Notes: a model not told the origin generated them from the letters alone. 7,970 nucleotides of DNA from Candidatus Martarchaeota archaeon (GCA_023485825.1 JAMCZF010000047.1:1-7970); one strand, 5' to 3'. Shown: positions 1 to 6,092, counted from the first letter of the stretch. Program-made: numbers and translations.

Positions 1-144
1 GGGCGCGCGTGCCTGGTCCCGGGCTGCGTCGAGAGCCGTCTGCGAGAGCGTCGTCGAGTCGGTCCGCATGTAGGTGATGTAGCCCTGCTCGTACAGGCGC
101 TGAGCGACCTGCATCGCCCGCTGCGCGGAGAAGCGCAGCTTGCG
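1..144 (-). CDS. topA: Fragment of bacterial DNA topoisomerase I (type IA), probably foreign to this contig
   Basis: Read on the minus strand, this stretch is open and encodes about 48 residues of the type IA topoisomerase catalytic core, including KLRFSAQRAMQVAQRLYEQ followed by GYITYMRTDSTTLS. The tyrosine in ITYMRTDS is the family's nucleophile, which forms the transient 5'-phosphotyrosyl link to DNA. The wording (RKLRFSA, AQRLYE, GYITYMRTDSTTLS) resembles actinobacterial TopA most closely. Both ends are missing: one runs off the window edge, the other stops inside the archaeal thiolase. By hand count 84 of the first 120 bases are G or C (70%), and Ile is ATC and Arg CGC/CGG, unlike the ATA/AGG-rich genes that follow. 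Most likely this is a chimeric read or assembly join, less likely a recent insertion. The protein identification is firm; the explanation is inferred. Confidence 0.85.
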
Positions 145-147
145 GCC
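136..147. other. Chimeric junction between bacterial topA and archaeal thiolase
   Basis: The bases cagcttgcggcc can be read either as thiolase (plus strand, QLAA, before VAVKNHLNA) or as TopA (minus strand, GRKL, before RFSAQR). Recognisable TopA lies to the left and recognisable thiolase to the right. The exact breakpoint therefore cannot be placed more finely than this stretch. Such an inverted join at a short shared sequence is typical of amplification or assembly chimeras. Confidence 0.7.
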
Positions 148-810
148 GTGGCAGTCAAGAACCACCTCAATGCTGTAAACAACGAGTATGCGCAGTTCCG
201 CAAGAAGATAACAATACAGGATGTGCTCAACTCCAAGATGGTTGCAGAGCCGCTCAAGGTCTTCGACTGCTCCCCGATATCGGACGGCGCCGCGGCGGCA
301 GTCCTTGCGCCTCTCGAGATAGCGAGGAAGTACAACGATACGCCGATACAGATACTGGCGAGCTCTCAGGCCAGCGACACGCTGGGCCTCGCAGAGCGCG
401 AGAGCCTTACCGAGCTGAAGGCGACCAAGATAGCGGCAGCAGACGCTTACAGGAGGGCCGGGCTCGGGCCCAGGGACATTGACATAGCCGAGGTACACGA
501 CTGCTTCACAATAGCCGAGATACTCGCAATGGAGGACCTTGGATTCTACGAGAAGGGCAAGGCCGCCAAGGCCGTAGCCGACGGCGAGACCGCGGCAGGC
601 TCAAGGCTTTCGGTAAACACGAGCGGCGGCCTGAAGGGATGCGGGCACCCGGTAGGCGCAACAGGCATAAAGCAGGCATGGGAGATAGTCACGCAGCTGC
701 GCGGCGCGGCGGGGCAGCGCCAGGTGGGCGGGGCCGAGACAGGCATGACGCACAACGTGGGGGGCAGCGGCGCGACTGCCGTGGTGCATATAATGAAGAG
801 GGCAAACTAG
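136..810 (+). CDS. Archaeal thiolase (acetyl-CoA C-acetyltransferase type), C-terminal part only
   Basis: This is the C-terminal part, about 225 residues of a roughly 390-residue protein. It belongs to the SCP-X-like archaeal thiolases that condense two acetyl-CoA to acetoacetyl-CoA at the entry to the mevalonate pathway. Counting from GTG 148, visible signatures are VKNHLNA (3-9), FDCSPISDGAAAAVL (39-53), EVHDCF (115-120), and NTSGGLKGCGHPVGATG with Cys165 and the catalytic His167, ending THNVGGSGA. The N-terminal domain with the nucleophilic cysteine is absent because the sequence changes to foreign topA DNA near 136-147. GTG 148 is not a credible native start: it sits in the middle of the conserved AAVAVKNH block. 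The DUF35 gene follows after 7 bases, as in archaeal HMG-CoA synthase-thiolase-DUF35 operons; the HMG-CoA synthase gene would be expected upstream in the real genome. Family assignment is firm, exact substrate inferred from context. Confidence 0.92.
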   Translation, partial: QLAAVAVKNHLNAVNNEYAQFRKKITIQDVLNSKMVAEPLKVFDCSPISDGAAAAVLAPLEIARKYNDTPIQILASSQASDTLGLAERESLTELKATKIAAADAYRRAGLGPRDIDIAEVHDCFTIAEILAMEDLGFYEKGKAAKAVADGETAAGSRLSVNTSGGLKGCGHPVGATGIKQAWEIVTQLRGAAGQRQVGGAETGMTHNVGGSGATAVVHIMKRAN

Positions 811-817
811 TGGTGGC

Positions 818-1240
818 ATGGAGAGATCGTCGGCAAGCATGTGGAGGAAGCTCAACTCGCGTTACAATCTTGTGGGGACGGAGTGCGAGAACTGCAAGAC
901 CCTGTACTTCCCGTCGAGGATAGTCTGCAAGAACTGCGGCCGCCAGACAAAGATGCGCGACAAGAAGTTCAGCGGCAACGGGGAGGTCTACTCGTTCACC
1001 AAGATACACGTGCCCGCGGAGGCGTTCCGCGAGGAAGCGCCTTACACCGTTGCAGTGATCAGGCTCGAAGAGGGCCCGCTGGTGGAGGGCCACATAGTGG
1101 AATCCGACAGGGCGGTAAGGATAGGCACAAAGGTGCGGCAGGTATTCCGGAGGATGCTTGTAGAGGAGGAAGAGGGCCTTATACATTACCACTTCAAGTT
1201 CGAGCAGGCACCGCCGGCAGAAGCGGGACCGTCAGAATAG
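818..1240 (+). CDS. DUF35 zinc-ribbon/OB-fold protein, thiolase partner
   Basis: The 140-residue protein has the usual DUF35 layout. A short N-terminal helix (WRKLNSRYNLVGTEC) is followed by a rubredoxin-like zinc ribbon with Cys23, Cys26, Cys37 and Cys40 (CENC...CKNCG), then an OB-fold (about 53-125) containing GEVYSFTKIHVP, YTVAVIRLEEGP and GTKVRQVFRRM. All four zinc ligands are present. In archaea such proteins hold acetoacetyl-CoA thiolase and HMG-CoA synthase together in one complex with a shared CoA site, so that the unfavourable thiolase product is passed on directly. The gene starts 7 bases after the thiolase stop and is almost certainly co-transcribed with it. ATG 818 is preceded by a weak GGTGG. 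ATG 839 (Met8) is possible but would cut the N-terminal helix. The tail (EQAPPAEAGPSE) is low-complexity. The family is clear; the role in the mevalonate complex rests on neighbourhood. Confidence 0.9.
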   Translation: MERSSASMWRKLNSRYNLVGTECENCKTLYFPSRIVCKNCGRQTKMRDKKFSGNGEVYSFTKIHVPAEAFREEAPYTVAVIRLEEGPLVEGHIVESDRAVRIGTKVRQVFRRMLVEEEEGLIHYHFKFEQAPPAEAGPSE

Positions 1241-1283
1241 CCGCAGTGCGTTTGTCAGCTTGCTCGTGTGGGATGTAAGTACG

Positions 1284-1604
1284 TCATTCTGCCCTTGGGG
1301 CTATGATGTGCTTCTCGACTATCTTGATTACGAGGCCTATTGCCTTCTTTATGTCAGACTCGGTCTTCGAGCCCGTGCAGATCACCTTGCCGTTCTTGAA
1401 AAGCAGGAGCGCTGTCTTTGGGTCGTGTATCTTGCAGATTGCGCCTGGAAACTGCTCAGGCTCGTAATCGACATCCTGCGATGCCTTGGCTATGGCGTAC
1501 AGGTCGAGCTCTACCCCAAGGTCGGCGCTCGCGACTATGTTCTCTATCTTATACTCAGGATGCAGGGACATCCTCCCATGCGACTTAGCATGAACCTTTG
1601 ACAT
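1284..1604 (-). CDS. tbp: Single-repeat TATA-box-binding protein (half TBP)
   Basis: The 106-residue product contains one TBP repeat (about 18-100): YKIENIVASADLGVELDL, then DYEPEQFPG, then LLLFKNGKVICTG and an amphipathic helix (TESDIKKAIGLVIKIVEK). The DNA-facing strand residues and both phenylalanines corresponding to the intercalating pair (Phe52 in QFPG, Phe69 in LLLFKNG) are kept. Normal archaeal TBP is about 180 residues with two such repeats forming a saddle. Here the reading frame ends with a TGA after IIAPRAE, and the convergent DUF35 gene ends only 43 bases on, so no second repeat exists at this locus. A homodimer could rebuild the saddle. Start ATG 1604 is chosen because the TATA element at 1634-1642 lies about 34 bases upstream; the longer frame from 1655 would place that promoter inside the gene. 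It could be the cell's main TBP or an accessory paralogue. The domain is certain, the function inferred. Confidence 0.9.
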   Translation of the reverse strand: MSKVHAKSHGRMSLHPEYKIENIVASADLGVELDLYAIAKASQDVDYEPEQFPGAICKIHDPKTALLLFKNGKVICTGSKTESDIKKAIGLVIKIVEKHIIAPRAE

Positions 1605-1633
1605 TGAACCACTGTTATTAATCATGTGAAAGG

Positions 1634-1642
1634 TATATATAT
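1634..1642. promoter_or_regulatory. Palindromic TATA box shared by divergent tbp and L21e genes
   Basis: The only strong TATA-like element in the 83-base gap is TATATATAT. Its centre lies 34 bases upstream of the tbp ATG (1604) and 50 bases upstream of the L21e ATG (1688). With archaeal start sites about 25 bases downstream of the TATA centre, leaders would be about 8 and 25 bases. Purine-rich tracts that could act as TFB-recognition (BRE) elements flank it on both sides: GTGAAAGG reading rightward and GAAGAAC reading leftward. The element is seen directly; use in both directions is inferred. Confidence 0.6.
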
Positions 1643-1687
1643 GTTCTTCTGCCAAACTCCTTAAGACTACAGAGCACAGTGGTACTT

Positions 1688-1975
1688 ATGACGCAGCGCT
1701 CACACGGACTGTTTTCAGGAAGGACGCGCAACCTTGCAAGGCACAATGCGCCATCCAGCCTCGGCATAAGCAGGCGGATAAAGCGCTTCGAGAAGGGCGA
1801 CAGGGTAGTTGTCATCCCCAAGGGCAACTTCCGCAACATACCGCATCCGCGGTATAGGGGAAGGATAGCAACTGTCGTGGAGAAGCGCGGCGATTCGTAT
1901 GTCGTGGAGATGATGGTCTCCAAGTCTATGAAGAGGACCCTTGTCGTGCCGCAGATGCACCTGAACAAGCTCTGA
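1688..1975 (+). CDS. rpl21e: 50S ribosomal protein L21e (eL21)
   Basis: This 95-residue archaeal/eukaryotic large-subunit ribosomal protein has the typical basic N-terminus QRSHGLFSGRTRNL (3-16) and ISRRIKRFEKGDRVVV. These precede an SH3-like barrel with the diagnostic PHPRYRGR (52-59) and GDSYVVE (68-74), ending LVVPQMHLNKL. Length matches the family. ATG 1688 gives the standard N-terminus (M-x-x-RSHG); an in-frame GTG at 1679 would add three residues and is not needed. In many archaea L21e heads an operon with rpo4 and DUF655. Here those two lie about 2.2 kb away on the opposite strand, separated by a large membrane-protein gene that converges on L21e with only 21 bases between the stops. 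Transcription is probably from the shared TATA element at 1634-1642. Identification is firm. Confidence 0.95.
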   Translation: MTQRSHGLFSGRTRNLARHNAPSSLGISRRIKRFEKGDRVVVIPKGNFRNIPHPRYRGRIATVVEKRGDSYVVEMMVSKSMKRTLVVPQMHLNKL

Positions 1976-1996
1976 ACGGCTTCGGGCTCCTGGAGC

Positions 1997-4114
1997 TCAG
2001 GTCGCTTTTCCAATGAGCGCGTAATAGGCCCTGCCATAGCTTGTGTTGAAGCTTAGGTAGTAAGGGCCAACGACGCTGCCGATAGAGACATTGCCGCTTA
2101 GGGTATAGTTCAGCATTACACTTCCTTCTGGGGCGAGAACGTACGCTCCGGTGTACTGGCCGGCCACAGGCGGTCTGACGAGGCCCGAATACGTCACATT
2201 GCCCCAGAACGACGGAGGAGTCAGGGACAACGAAATGTCAGACACGTGCACTGTTGCATTAAGCCTGTTCACCAAGCTGACAGTCAACCCAGCCGGCGGG
2301 TTCATCGACAGTCCGGAGCCCGAGGCTCTCACGGCCATTAAAAGCGCCCGTATGTCAGGCGAAACGTAGAACTTCACGGTCTGCGAAAGGTTATATCCTG
2401 GCACCTCCACCGTGAGGGTATGCACTCCGGCGCTAAGGCCGGCGCCCGGGGTGACTATGAAATTGAAGTACTTCCTGTACGGCAGGGCATTGCCATCCAC
2501 TGACACATGCGCATCCGTATAGGCGGGGTTTATGTTTCCCAGGTCGACGACCATGCCGTTGTCCGAGTAGCTTATGAACTCCACTCCCGGCAGTATTGTC
2601 CTGTTGTAGAGAATCTCCTCAAGGAAGTACCCGTAGTACTGACTCAGGGAGTACGCGTAAAACTGCCTGTCAGCGGAAAACTCTGCGCTTGCGTTCTCAG
2701 TCACGTTGTAGCTAATCCGATGCTCGAACGTCGCGTTGCCTGCATTTCCAAGAACCGCCAAAAAGGACGGCGAACCTGCAGAAACGAGTGCAGCCCAGCC
2801 TGTAGCAATCCCTGCAAGCGCCACGGTCTCCGCGCACTCCGGAACCTGCAGCACAGCCGTAATCTCCATGTGGGATTCCCCGGAGTAGCATGCCGGGGTC
2901 CCTATGGCGAGATATCTGGTCGCGCCTGTTCCCTGGTGCACCACGCTAAACCAGCCCTGCATGAAGGAGTGGTTGAGGACTATGGCCCCTAACAGAATGT
3001 CCATGCCGACGGAGTCCAGCGTATAAACGTTCTCAAGCACGGATCTGCTTCCAGGGATCGCGAGCGGCGACGCGCCTGCGTAATTGCCTACGCTGCCGTT
3101 GCTGATCGGGACGCCGAGGTAGGAAAGCGCCTCAAGGCTCAGCGAGTCAATAATGCCCGAGCCCGGAAAGTAGTTGATGTCCGTTCCAGGCGCGCTCAGG
3201 TTCTCCTGAAGGGGATATATTCCTCCAGGAGTCGAAAAGTTCAGCATGTAGTTGTACACGCTCCTGTTCGCTCCCGTCGATGCATTGAATAAGGTGAAGT
3301 TAGAGAGCATGCTCCTCGTATAGGCGCCGTACAACGCTATCCTCGAGCCGAGGTTCTGCACTGCCGCGCTGTTCTCGTATCCCACGTAATACTGCGAAGC
3401 CGCAGATGCTGCTGCGACAATGGCGATGAAGGCCACGGCGGACCTTGTCAGGAATCTTCTGTTGCCACGCAGCAATGCCGCAATCGGAACGGCAAACAGG
3501 AGCAGCGTGCCTATGTCCGCCAACACGTAAGGAATGTAATTCAGGGCCGCATACAGAAGCACGACCTGCGGCGAGCTGCCGGAGCCAGGCAGCATATAGT
3601 CGGGATTTACGGCGCCGGGGGCTATCCTGTCGGCCGCACCGACAAACGAAGACACAGCTCCCCTAGCAGCGCCCATGGTGCTAGCCGTCATCGATGCCGC
3701 GATGGTGGTGCCGTACAGCGTACCCGGCAGGGCTATGAAGATGAAGAAGGCGACAAACGCCATGACAAGCAGAACCCTGAAGCCCTTCGCCCTGGCTTCC
3801 GGAGCTGCGTTGCGCATCCTCACATACATGGCAGCGACGGCTACCGCGAAGACTGCCTCGATCGCGCCATATGTGAAGAACATCTCCTCCGCACTCGCTA
3901 TCACCGAATACAGCGTGCCGTTCTGGCCCTGCGGCAAGAGCCCAATGCCAAGACCATGAAACATGACAAGGTTCTCGCCTACGAACCCGACGGAGGCGAG
4001 CACAAGGAGCATTGACGAAAAAAGGACGAGCCTGTTTTCGATTATGGGCCTTTTCCTTCCAGGCCGGTCTACCACTTCGGCTTCCTGCACTGCTTTTTGC
4101 GGACCTGTGTCCAT
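1997..4114 (-). CDS. Large sequon-rich membrane protein with extracytoplasmic beta domain, unknown function
   Basis: I do not recognise a named family for this 705-residue protein. A charged cytoplasmic start (1-28) leads into about five membrane segments (near 30-50, 78-98, 113-135, 185-215 and 222-240). A roughly 460-residue hydrophilic region follows, with no closing membrane anchor. It carries 17 N-X-S/T sequons between 272 and 693, plus one at Asn65, which fits a heavily N-glycosylated surface domain. Only two cysteines occur (Cys409, Cys427), a possible disulfide. The last part (about 535-585 and 605-700) reads as two beta-sandwich modules of the Ig/CARDB sort, rich in V/T/Y/S strands. 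It starts 37 bases after DUF655 on the same strand and may be co-transcribed with it. No Shine-Dalgarno is visible, and a weak TTATTGCA about 24 bases upstream would allow a leaderless transcript. A structural or adhesive cell-envelope role is my inference. Confidence 0.85.
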   Translation of the reverse strand: MDTGPQKAVQEAEVVDRPGRKRPIIENRLVLFSSMLLVLASVGFVGENLVMFHGLGIGLLPQGQNGTLYSVIASAEEMFFTYGAIEAVFAVAVAAMYVRMRNAAPEARAKGFRVLLVMAFVAFFIFIALPGTLYGTTIAASMTASTMGAARGAVSSFVGAADRIAPGAVNPDYMLPGSGSSPQVVLLYAALNYIPYVLADIGTLLLFAVPIAALLRGNRRFLTRSAVAFIAIVAAASAASQYYVGYENSAAVQNLGSRIALYGAYTRSMLSNFTLFNASTGANRSVYNYMLNFSTPGGIYPLQENLSAPGTDINYFPGSGIIDSLSLEALSYLGVPISNGSVGNYAGASPLAIPGSRSVLENVYTLDSVGMDILLGAIVLNHSFMQGWFSVVHQGTGATRYLAIGTPACYSGESHMEITAVLQVPECAETVALAGIATGWAALVSAGSPSFLAVLGNAGNATFEHRISYNVTENASAEFSADRQFYAYSLSQYYGYFLEEILYNRTILPGVEFISYSDNGMVVDLGNINPAYTDAHVSVDGNALPYRKYFNFIVTPGAGLSAGVHTLTVEVPGYNLSQTVKFYVSPDIRALLMAVRASGSGLSMNPPAGLTVSLVNRLNATVHVSDISLSLTPPSFWGNVTYSGLVRPPVAGQYTGAYVLAPEGSVMLNYTLSGNVSIGSVVGPYYLSFNTSYGRAYYALIGKAT

Positions 4115-4151
4115 ATTGGTAGCCTATGAGAAATGCAATAACGTGTCATCC

Positions 4152-4745
4152 TCAATACGTCCTCTGCACGGCAGGGGGCCTTGTGAGTATATAGAAACGC
4201 GAGCCGCCCCTGAGCTCCAGTATTATCCTATCGGTGAGCAGCTTGACCGGATCCTGCAGCAGCGACACGCGCGCTGCCATATCGTCAAAGCCCGTGAAGG
4301 GCCTGTCCTCCCGCGCATCGAGTATGGCCTGCAGGTGCTTCTTGCCTATCCCAGGGAGCAGCTCCAGCGAGTGTATGCGTATGTTCAGCGGAGACGCGTT
4401 GTTGAAGAAATCAACGAACTTCTTCTCGTTTGCCCTTATTATAGATGCAATGGCGTTCGGCAGCTCGCTCCTCGCGCCCTCGGTCAGGTTTGAATAAGTG
4501 AGCCTTGACTTTATCAGGGATACCTTGTCCCGGTCTCCCTTGCCTATGTATAGCCGCTCTTCCACCTTTATCTCGGGGCTCTTCGGCACTGCCTCGAGGA
4601 GCGTGAACCTGTTCTCGCCTATGAGCTGCACTATCGGCTCGGCCCTTGCAGAGAATGACTTCCCGCTCGGAAGATAATCGAGCACCCTGGCGTACTCCTC
4701 AAGGTCCTCCCTGTGTTGCTCTATATGCTGCTCCCCGGCTTCCAT
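4152..4745 (-). CDS. DUF655 family protein (COG1491), helix-hairpin-helix, predicted RNA-binding
   Basis: The 197-residue protein matches archaeal DUF655 along its length. An N-terminal OB-like part contains EEYARVLDYLPSGK (16-29), IVQLIGENRFTLLEAVPK (38-55) and EERLYIGKGDRDKV (62-75). A helical middle holds SELPNAIASIIRANEKKFVDFFN. A helix-hairpin-helix nucleic-acid-binding motif, LLPGIGKKHLQAILDAR (129-145), comes next, and DPVKLLTDRIILELRG closes the conserved part. The biochemical role of the family is not established; its place among rpo4, L21e and rRNA-methyltransferase genes in archaea suggests rRNA or ribosome-related binding. Here it follows rpo4 by 16 bases on the same strand, keeping that pair intact, while the downstream position often held by ksgA is taken by the large membrane protein. 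ATG 4743-4745 has no clear Shine-Dalgarno, only a G-rich GGCGGGG. Confidence 0.92.
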   Translation of the reverse strand: MEAGEQHIEQHREDLEEYARVLDYLPSGKSFSARAEPIVQLIGENRFTLLEAVPKSPEIKVEERLYIGKGDRDKVSLIKSRLTYSNLTEGARSELPNAIASIIRANEKKFVDFFNNASPLNIRIHSLELLPGIGKKHLQAILDAREDRPFTGFDDMAARVSLLQDPVKLLTDRIILELRGGSRFYILTRPPAVQRTY

Positions 4746-4761
4746 AAGGCCCCGCCATTGC

Positions 4762-5097
4762 TTATTTGCCCCTGTTTTTCTCTATGATAACGAGTGCCTT
4801 CTCTGCAGTGCCATCGGGCGGCGTCGTCTTCTCAGCAGCAAGCACCTGCTTGACCTGCACCACATCCGTAGGCATGGCGTTGACCAGGGATACGCTGGAC
4901 TTGGCGCTGATTCCAAGGCCTTCCAGCTCCTCGCGCAGTTTGTTGGCCTTGTCCGCGCTCAGCTGCGCAAACTTCTTCGCGTGTTCGTATGACAACTGCT
5001 GCTCGTAGCCCAGCTCCCCGTCCTTCTTCCTTGTTTCCAGTATCTCAAGTGCCTCCGGTATTGATATTGCCTTTCCTGACTTCTCATCATGCTGCAT
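4762..5097 (-). CDS. rpo4: DNA-directed RNA polymerase subunit F (Rpo4/RpoF, Rpb4 homologue)
   Basis: The 111-residue protein is the archaeal Rpb4 homologue. With Rpo7 it forms the polymerase stalk, which helps promoter opening, elongation and RNA exit. Visible Rpb4 features are ISIPEALEILETRKK (11-25), the basic helical stretch LSYEHAKKFAQLSADKANKL (35-54), LEGLGISAKSSVSLVNAMP and the C-terminal HRDC-like helices around PTDVVQVKQVLAAEK, ending EKALVIIEK. The start is unambiguous: an AGGAGGT lies six bases before ATG 5097. The same frame stays open far upstream to about 5667, but that is antisense to the MoxR gene and not coding. The gene leads a minus-strand unit with DUF655 and shares its upstream gap with the divergent MoxR gene. 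Its usual partner L21e has been moved away and inverted. Confidence 0.93.
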   Translation of the reverse strand: MQHDEKSGKAISIPEALEILETRKKDGELGYEQQLSYEHAKKFAQLSADKANKLREELEGLGISAKSSVSLVNAMPTDVVQVKQVLAAEKTTPPDGTAEKALVIIEKNRGK

Positions 5098-5103
5098 CCT
5101 TGC

Positions 5104-5110
5104 ACCTCCT
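5104..5110 (-). promoter_or_regulatory. Strong Shine-Dalgarno site of rpo4
   Basis: On the minus strand AGGAGGT precedes ATG 5097 with a six-base spacer. It is the clearest ribosome-binding site in the window and fixes the rpo4 start. Most other genes here have weak or no such signal. Confidence 0.85.
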
Positions 5111-5128
5111 AATATATTGAAGTATGGG

Positions 5129-5139
5129 ATAATATAAAG
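5129..5139. promoter_or_regulatory. TATA-like core between divergent rpo4 and MoxR genes
   Basis: The 76-base gap contains ATAATATAAAG on plus, which reads CTTTATATTAT on minus. Its centre is about 37 bases from the rpo4 ATG and 40 bases from the MoxR ATG. Start sites about 25 bases downstream in each direction would give leaders of roughly 12 and 15 bases, just including AGGAGGT for rpo4 and GAGG (5162-5165) for MoxR. On minus it is preceded by ACAAAAG, a good candidate TFB-recognition element. Another AT-rich word, AATATATT (5111-5118), lies too close to rpo4 to be its TATA box. Promoter use is inferred from spacing. Confidence 0.55.
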
Positions 5140-5173
5140 CTTTTGTTTCATTCTAATACATGAGGCAGTGCAC

Positions 5174-6082
5174 ATGGACGCAAGAACCATATACTCGGAG
5201 ATTCTCGAGGAGATGAAGAAGCACATATCTGGCAAGACAGAGACCATAGAGCTCATGTTCATTGCCATTGTTGCAAACGGGCATGCCCTGCTTGAGGGGG
5301 TTCCGGGGGTGGCGAAGACGACGATGACTAAGGCGCTGTCCGATACCATACAGGCCGATTTCAAGCGCATACAGGGAACGCCTGACCTCCTCGCCAGGGA
5401 CATAATGGGCTTTGCATACGAGGGCGCGGACAAGACAGTCAAGTTCACAAAGGGCCCGGTGTTCACTAACGTACTGCTCATAGACGAGCTCAACCGCATG
5501 CAGCCGAGGACCATGTCCGGCCTGCTCGAGACACTGGAAGAGCGGCAGGTTACCTTGGGAGGGGAGGACATGCAGCTGCCGAATCCGTTCACTGCCTTCG
5601 CTACGCAGAACCCCCTGAACATAGAGGGCACTGTTCCGCTGCCGAAGGTGCTTGCGGACAGGTTCATAATTAAGATAGATGTCGGTTACCCGAACATGGA
5701 GGAGGAGCAGCACATGCTGCGCATAAAGGAGAGCGAAACGAGCGCGGCAGTCAAGAAGATAATAGACACGAAGGCGATACTCCAGCTGCAGGACGAGGCA
5801 AAGCGCATAAGCATGCCGGATGATGTTGCGAAGTATATAACCGAGATAGTGGACGCAACAAGGAAAGACATACACATTGTCATGGGAGCCAGCCCGCGCG
5901 CAGACATATCATTCATGAGGTGCGCCAAGGCCAAGGCAATGATAGAGGGCAGGAACATGGTGAACCGGGACGACATAAAGTCCCTGGCCAAGCCGGTGCT
6001 GAGCCACAGGCTCGCCGTGCGCGCCACGGGCGGCATAGGCGTGCACGGGATAATCGACGGCATAATAGCCTCGCACCCATGA
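5174..6082 (+). CDS. MoxR-family AAA+ ATPase
   Basis: The 302-residue protein has the complete MoxR ATPase set. Walker A is GVPGVAKTT (42-50), the post-Walker segment is RIQGTPDLLARDIMG (65-79), and Walker B is LLIDELNR (101-108). After these come MSGLLETLEERQVTL, sensor 1 ATQNP (143-147), the arginine-finger region PKVLADRF (Arg163), and sensor 2 GASPRA with Arg242. The C-terminal lid ends near VLSHRLAV. MoxR ATPases act as chaperone-like rings that assemble or activate protein complexes, often with VWA-domain and DUF58 partners. No such partner is in the window; the next gene, 10 bases on, is an STT3-like enzyme. ATG 5174 is preferred over GTG 5168 because GAGG at 5162-5165 sits eight bases before it and the family normally starts close to the first helix. 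All catalytic residues are present, so it should be active; its client is unknown. Confidence 0.93.
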   Translation: MDARTIYSEILEEMKKHISGKTETIELMFIAIVANGHALLEGVPGVAKTTMTKALSDTIQADFKRIQGTPDLLARDIMGFAYEGADKTVKFTKGPVFTNVLLIDELNRMQPRTMSGLLETLEERQVTLGGEDMQLPNPFTAFATQNPLNIEGTVPLPKVLADRFIIKIDVGYPNMEEEQHMLRIKESETSAAVKKIIDTKAILQLQDEAKRISMPDDVAKYITEIVDATRKDIHIVMGASPRADISFMRCAKAKAMIEGRNMVNRDDIKSLAKPVLSHRLAVRATGGIGVHGIIDGIIASHP

Positions 6083-6092
6083 CCGTGTCAGC

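Noticed and set aside
148..150. GTG as the native start of the thiolase
   Set aside because: It lies within the conserved AAVAVKNH block, and about 40% of the enzyme, including the nucleophilic cysteine, would be missing. The apparent start only reflects the chimeric join.
1260..1601. Plus-strand open frame opposite tbp
   Set aside because: Antisense to a conserved TBP repeat; composition and sequence are not protein-like.
1605..1655. Longer TBP starting at 1655
   Set aside because: The extra 17 residues are encoded by the TATA element and its surroundings and are not TBP-like; ATG 1604 fits promoter spacing.
1679..1687. GTG 1679 as the L21e start
   Set aside because: ATG 1688 gives the family-typical N-terminus M-x-x-RSHG with better spacing from the TATA box.
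3963..4493. Plus-strand open frame spanning the DUF655/membrane-protein boundary
   Set aside because: It overlaps two better-supported minus-strand genes and shows no domain or start signal.
5098..5667. Upstream extension of the rpo4 frame
   Set aside because: It is antisense to the MoxR ATPase core and unlike any protein. A strong Shine-Dalgarno fixes the start at 5097.
5153..5875. Long minus-strand open frame opposite MoxR
   Set aside because: Shadow frame: rich in Leu/Arg/His/Tyr with no recognisable motif, lying opposite a gene with complete AAA+ motifs.
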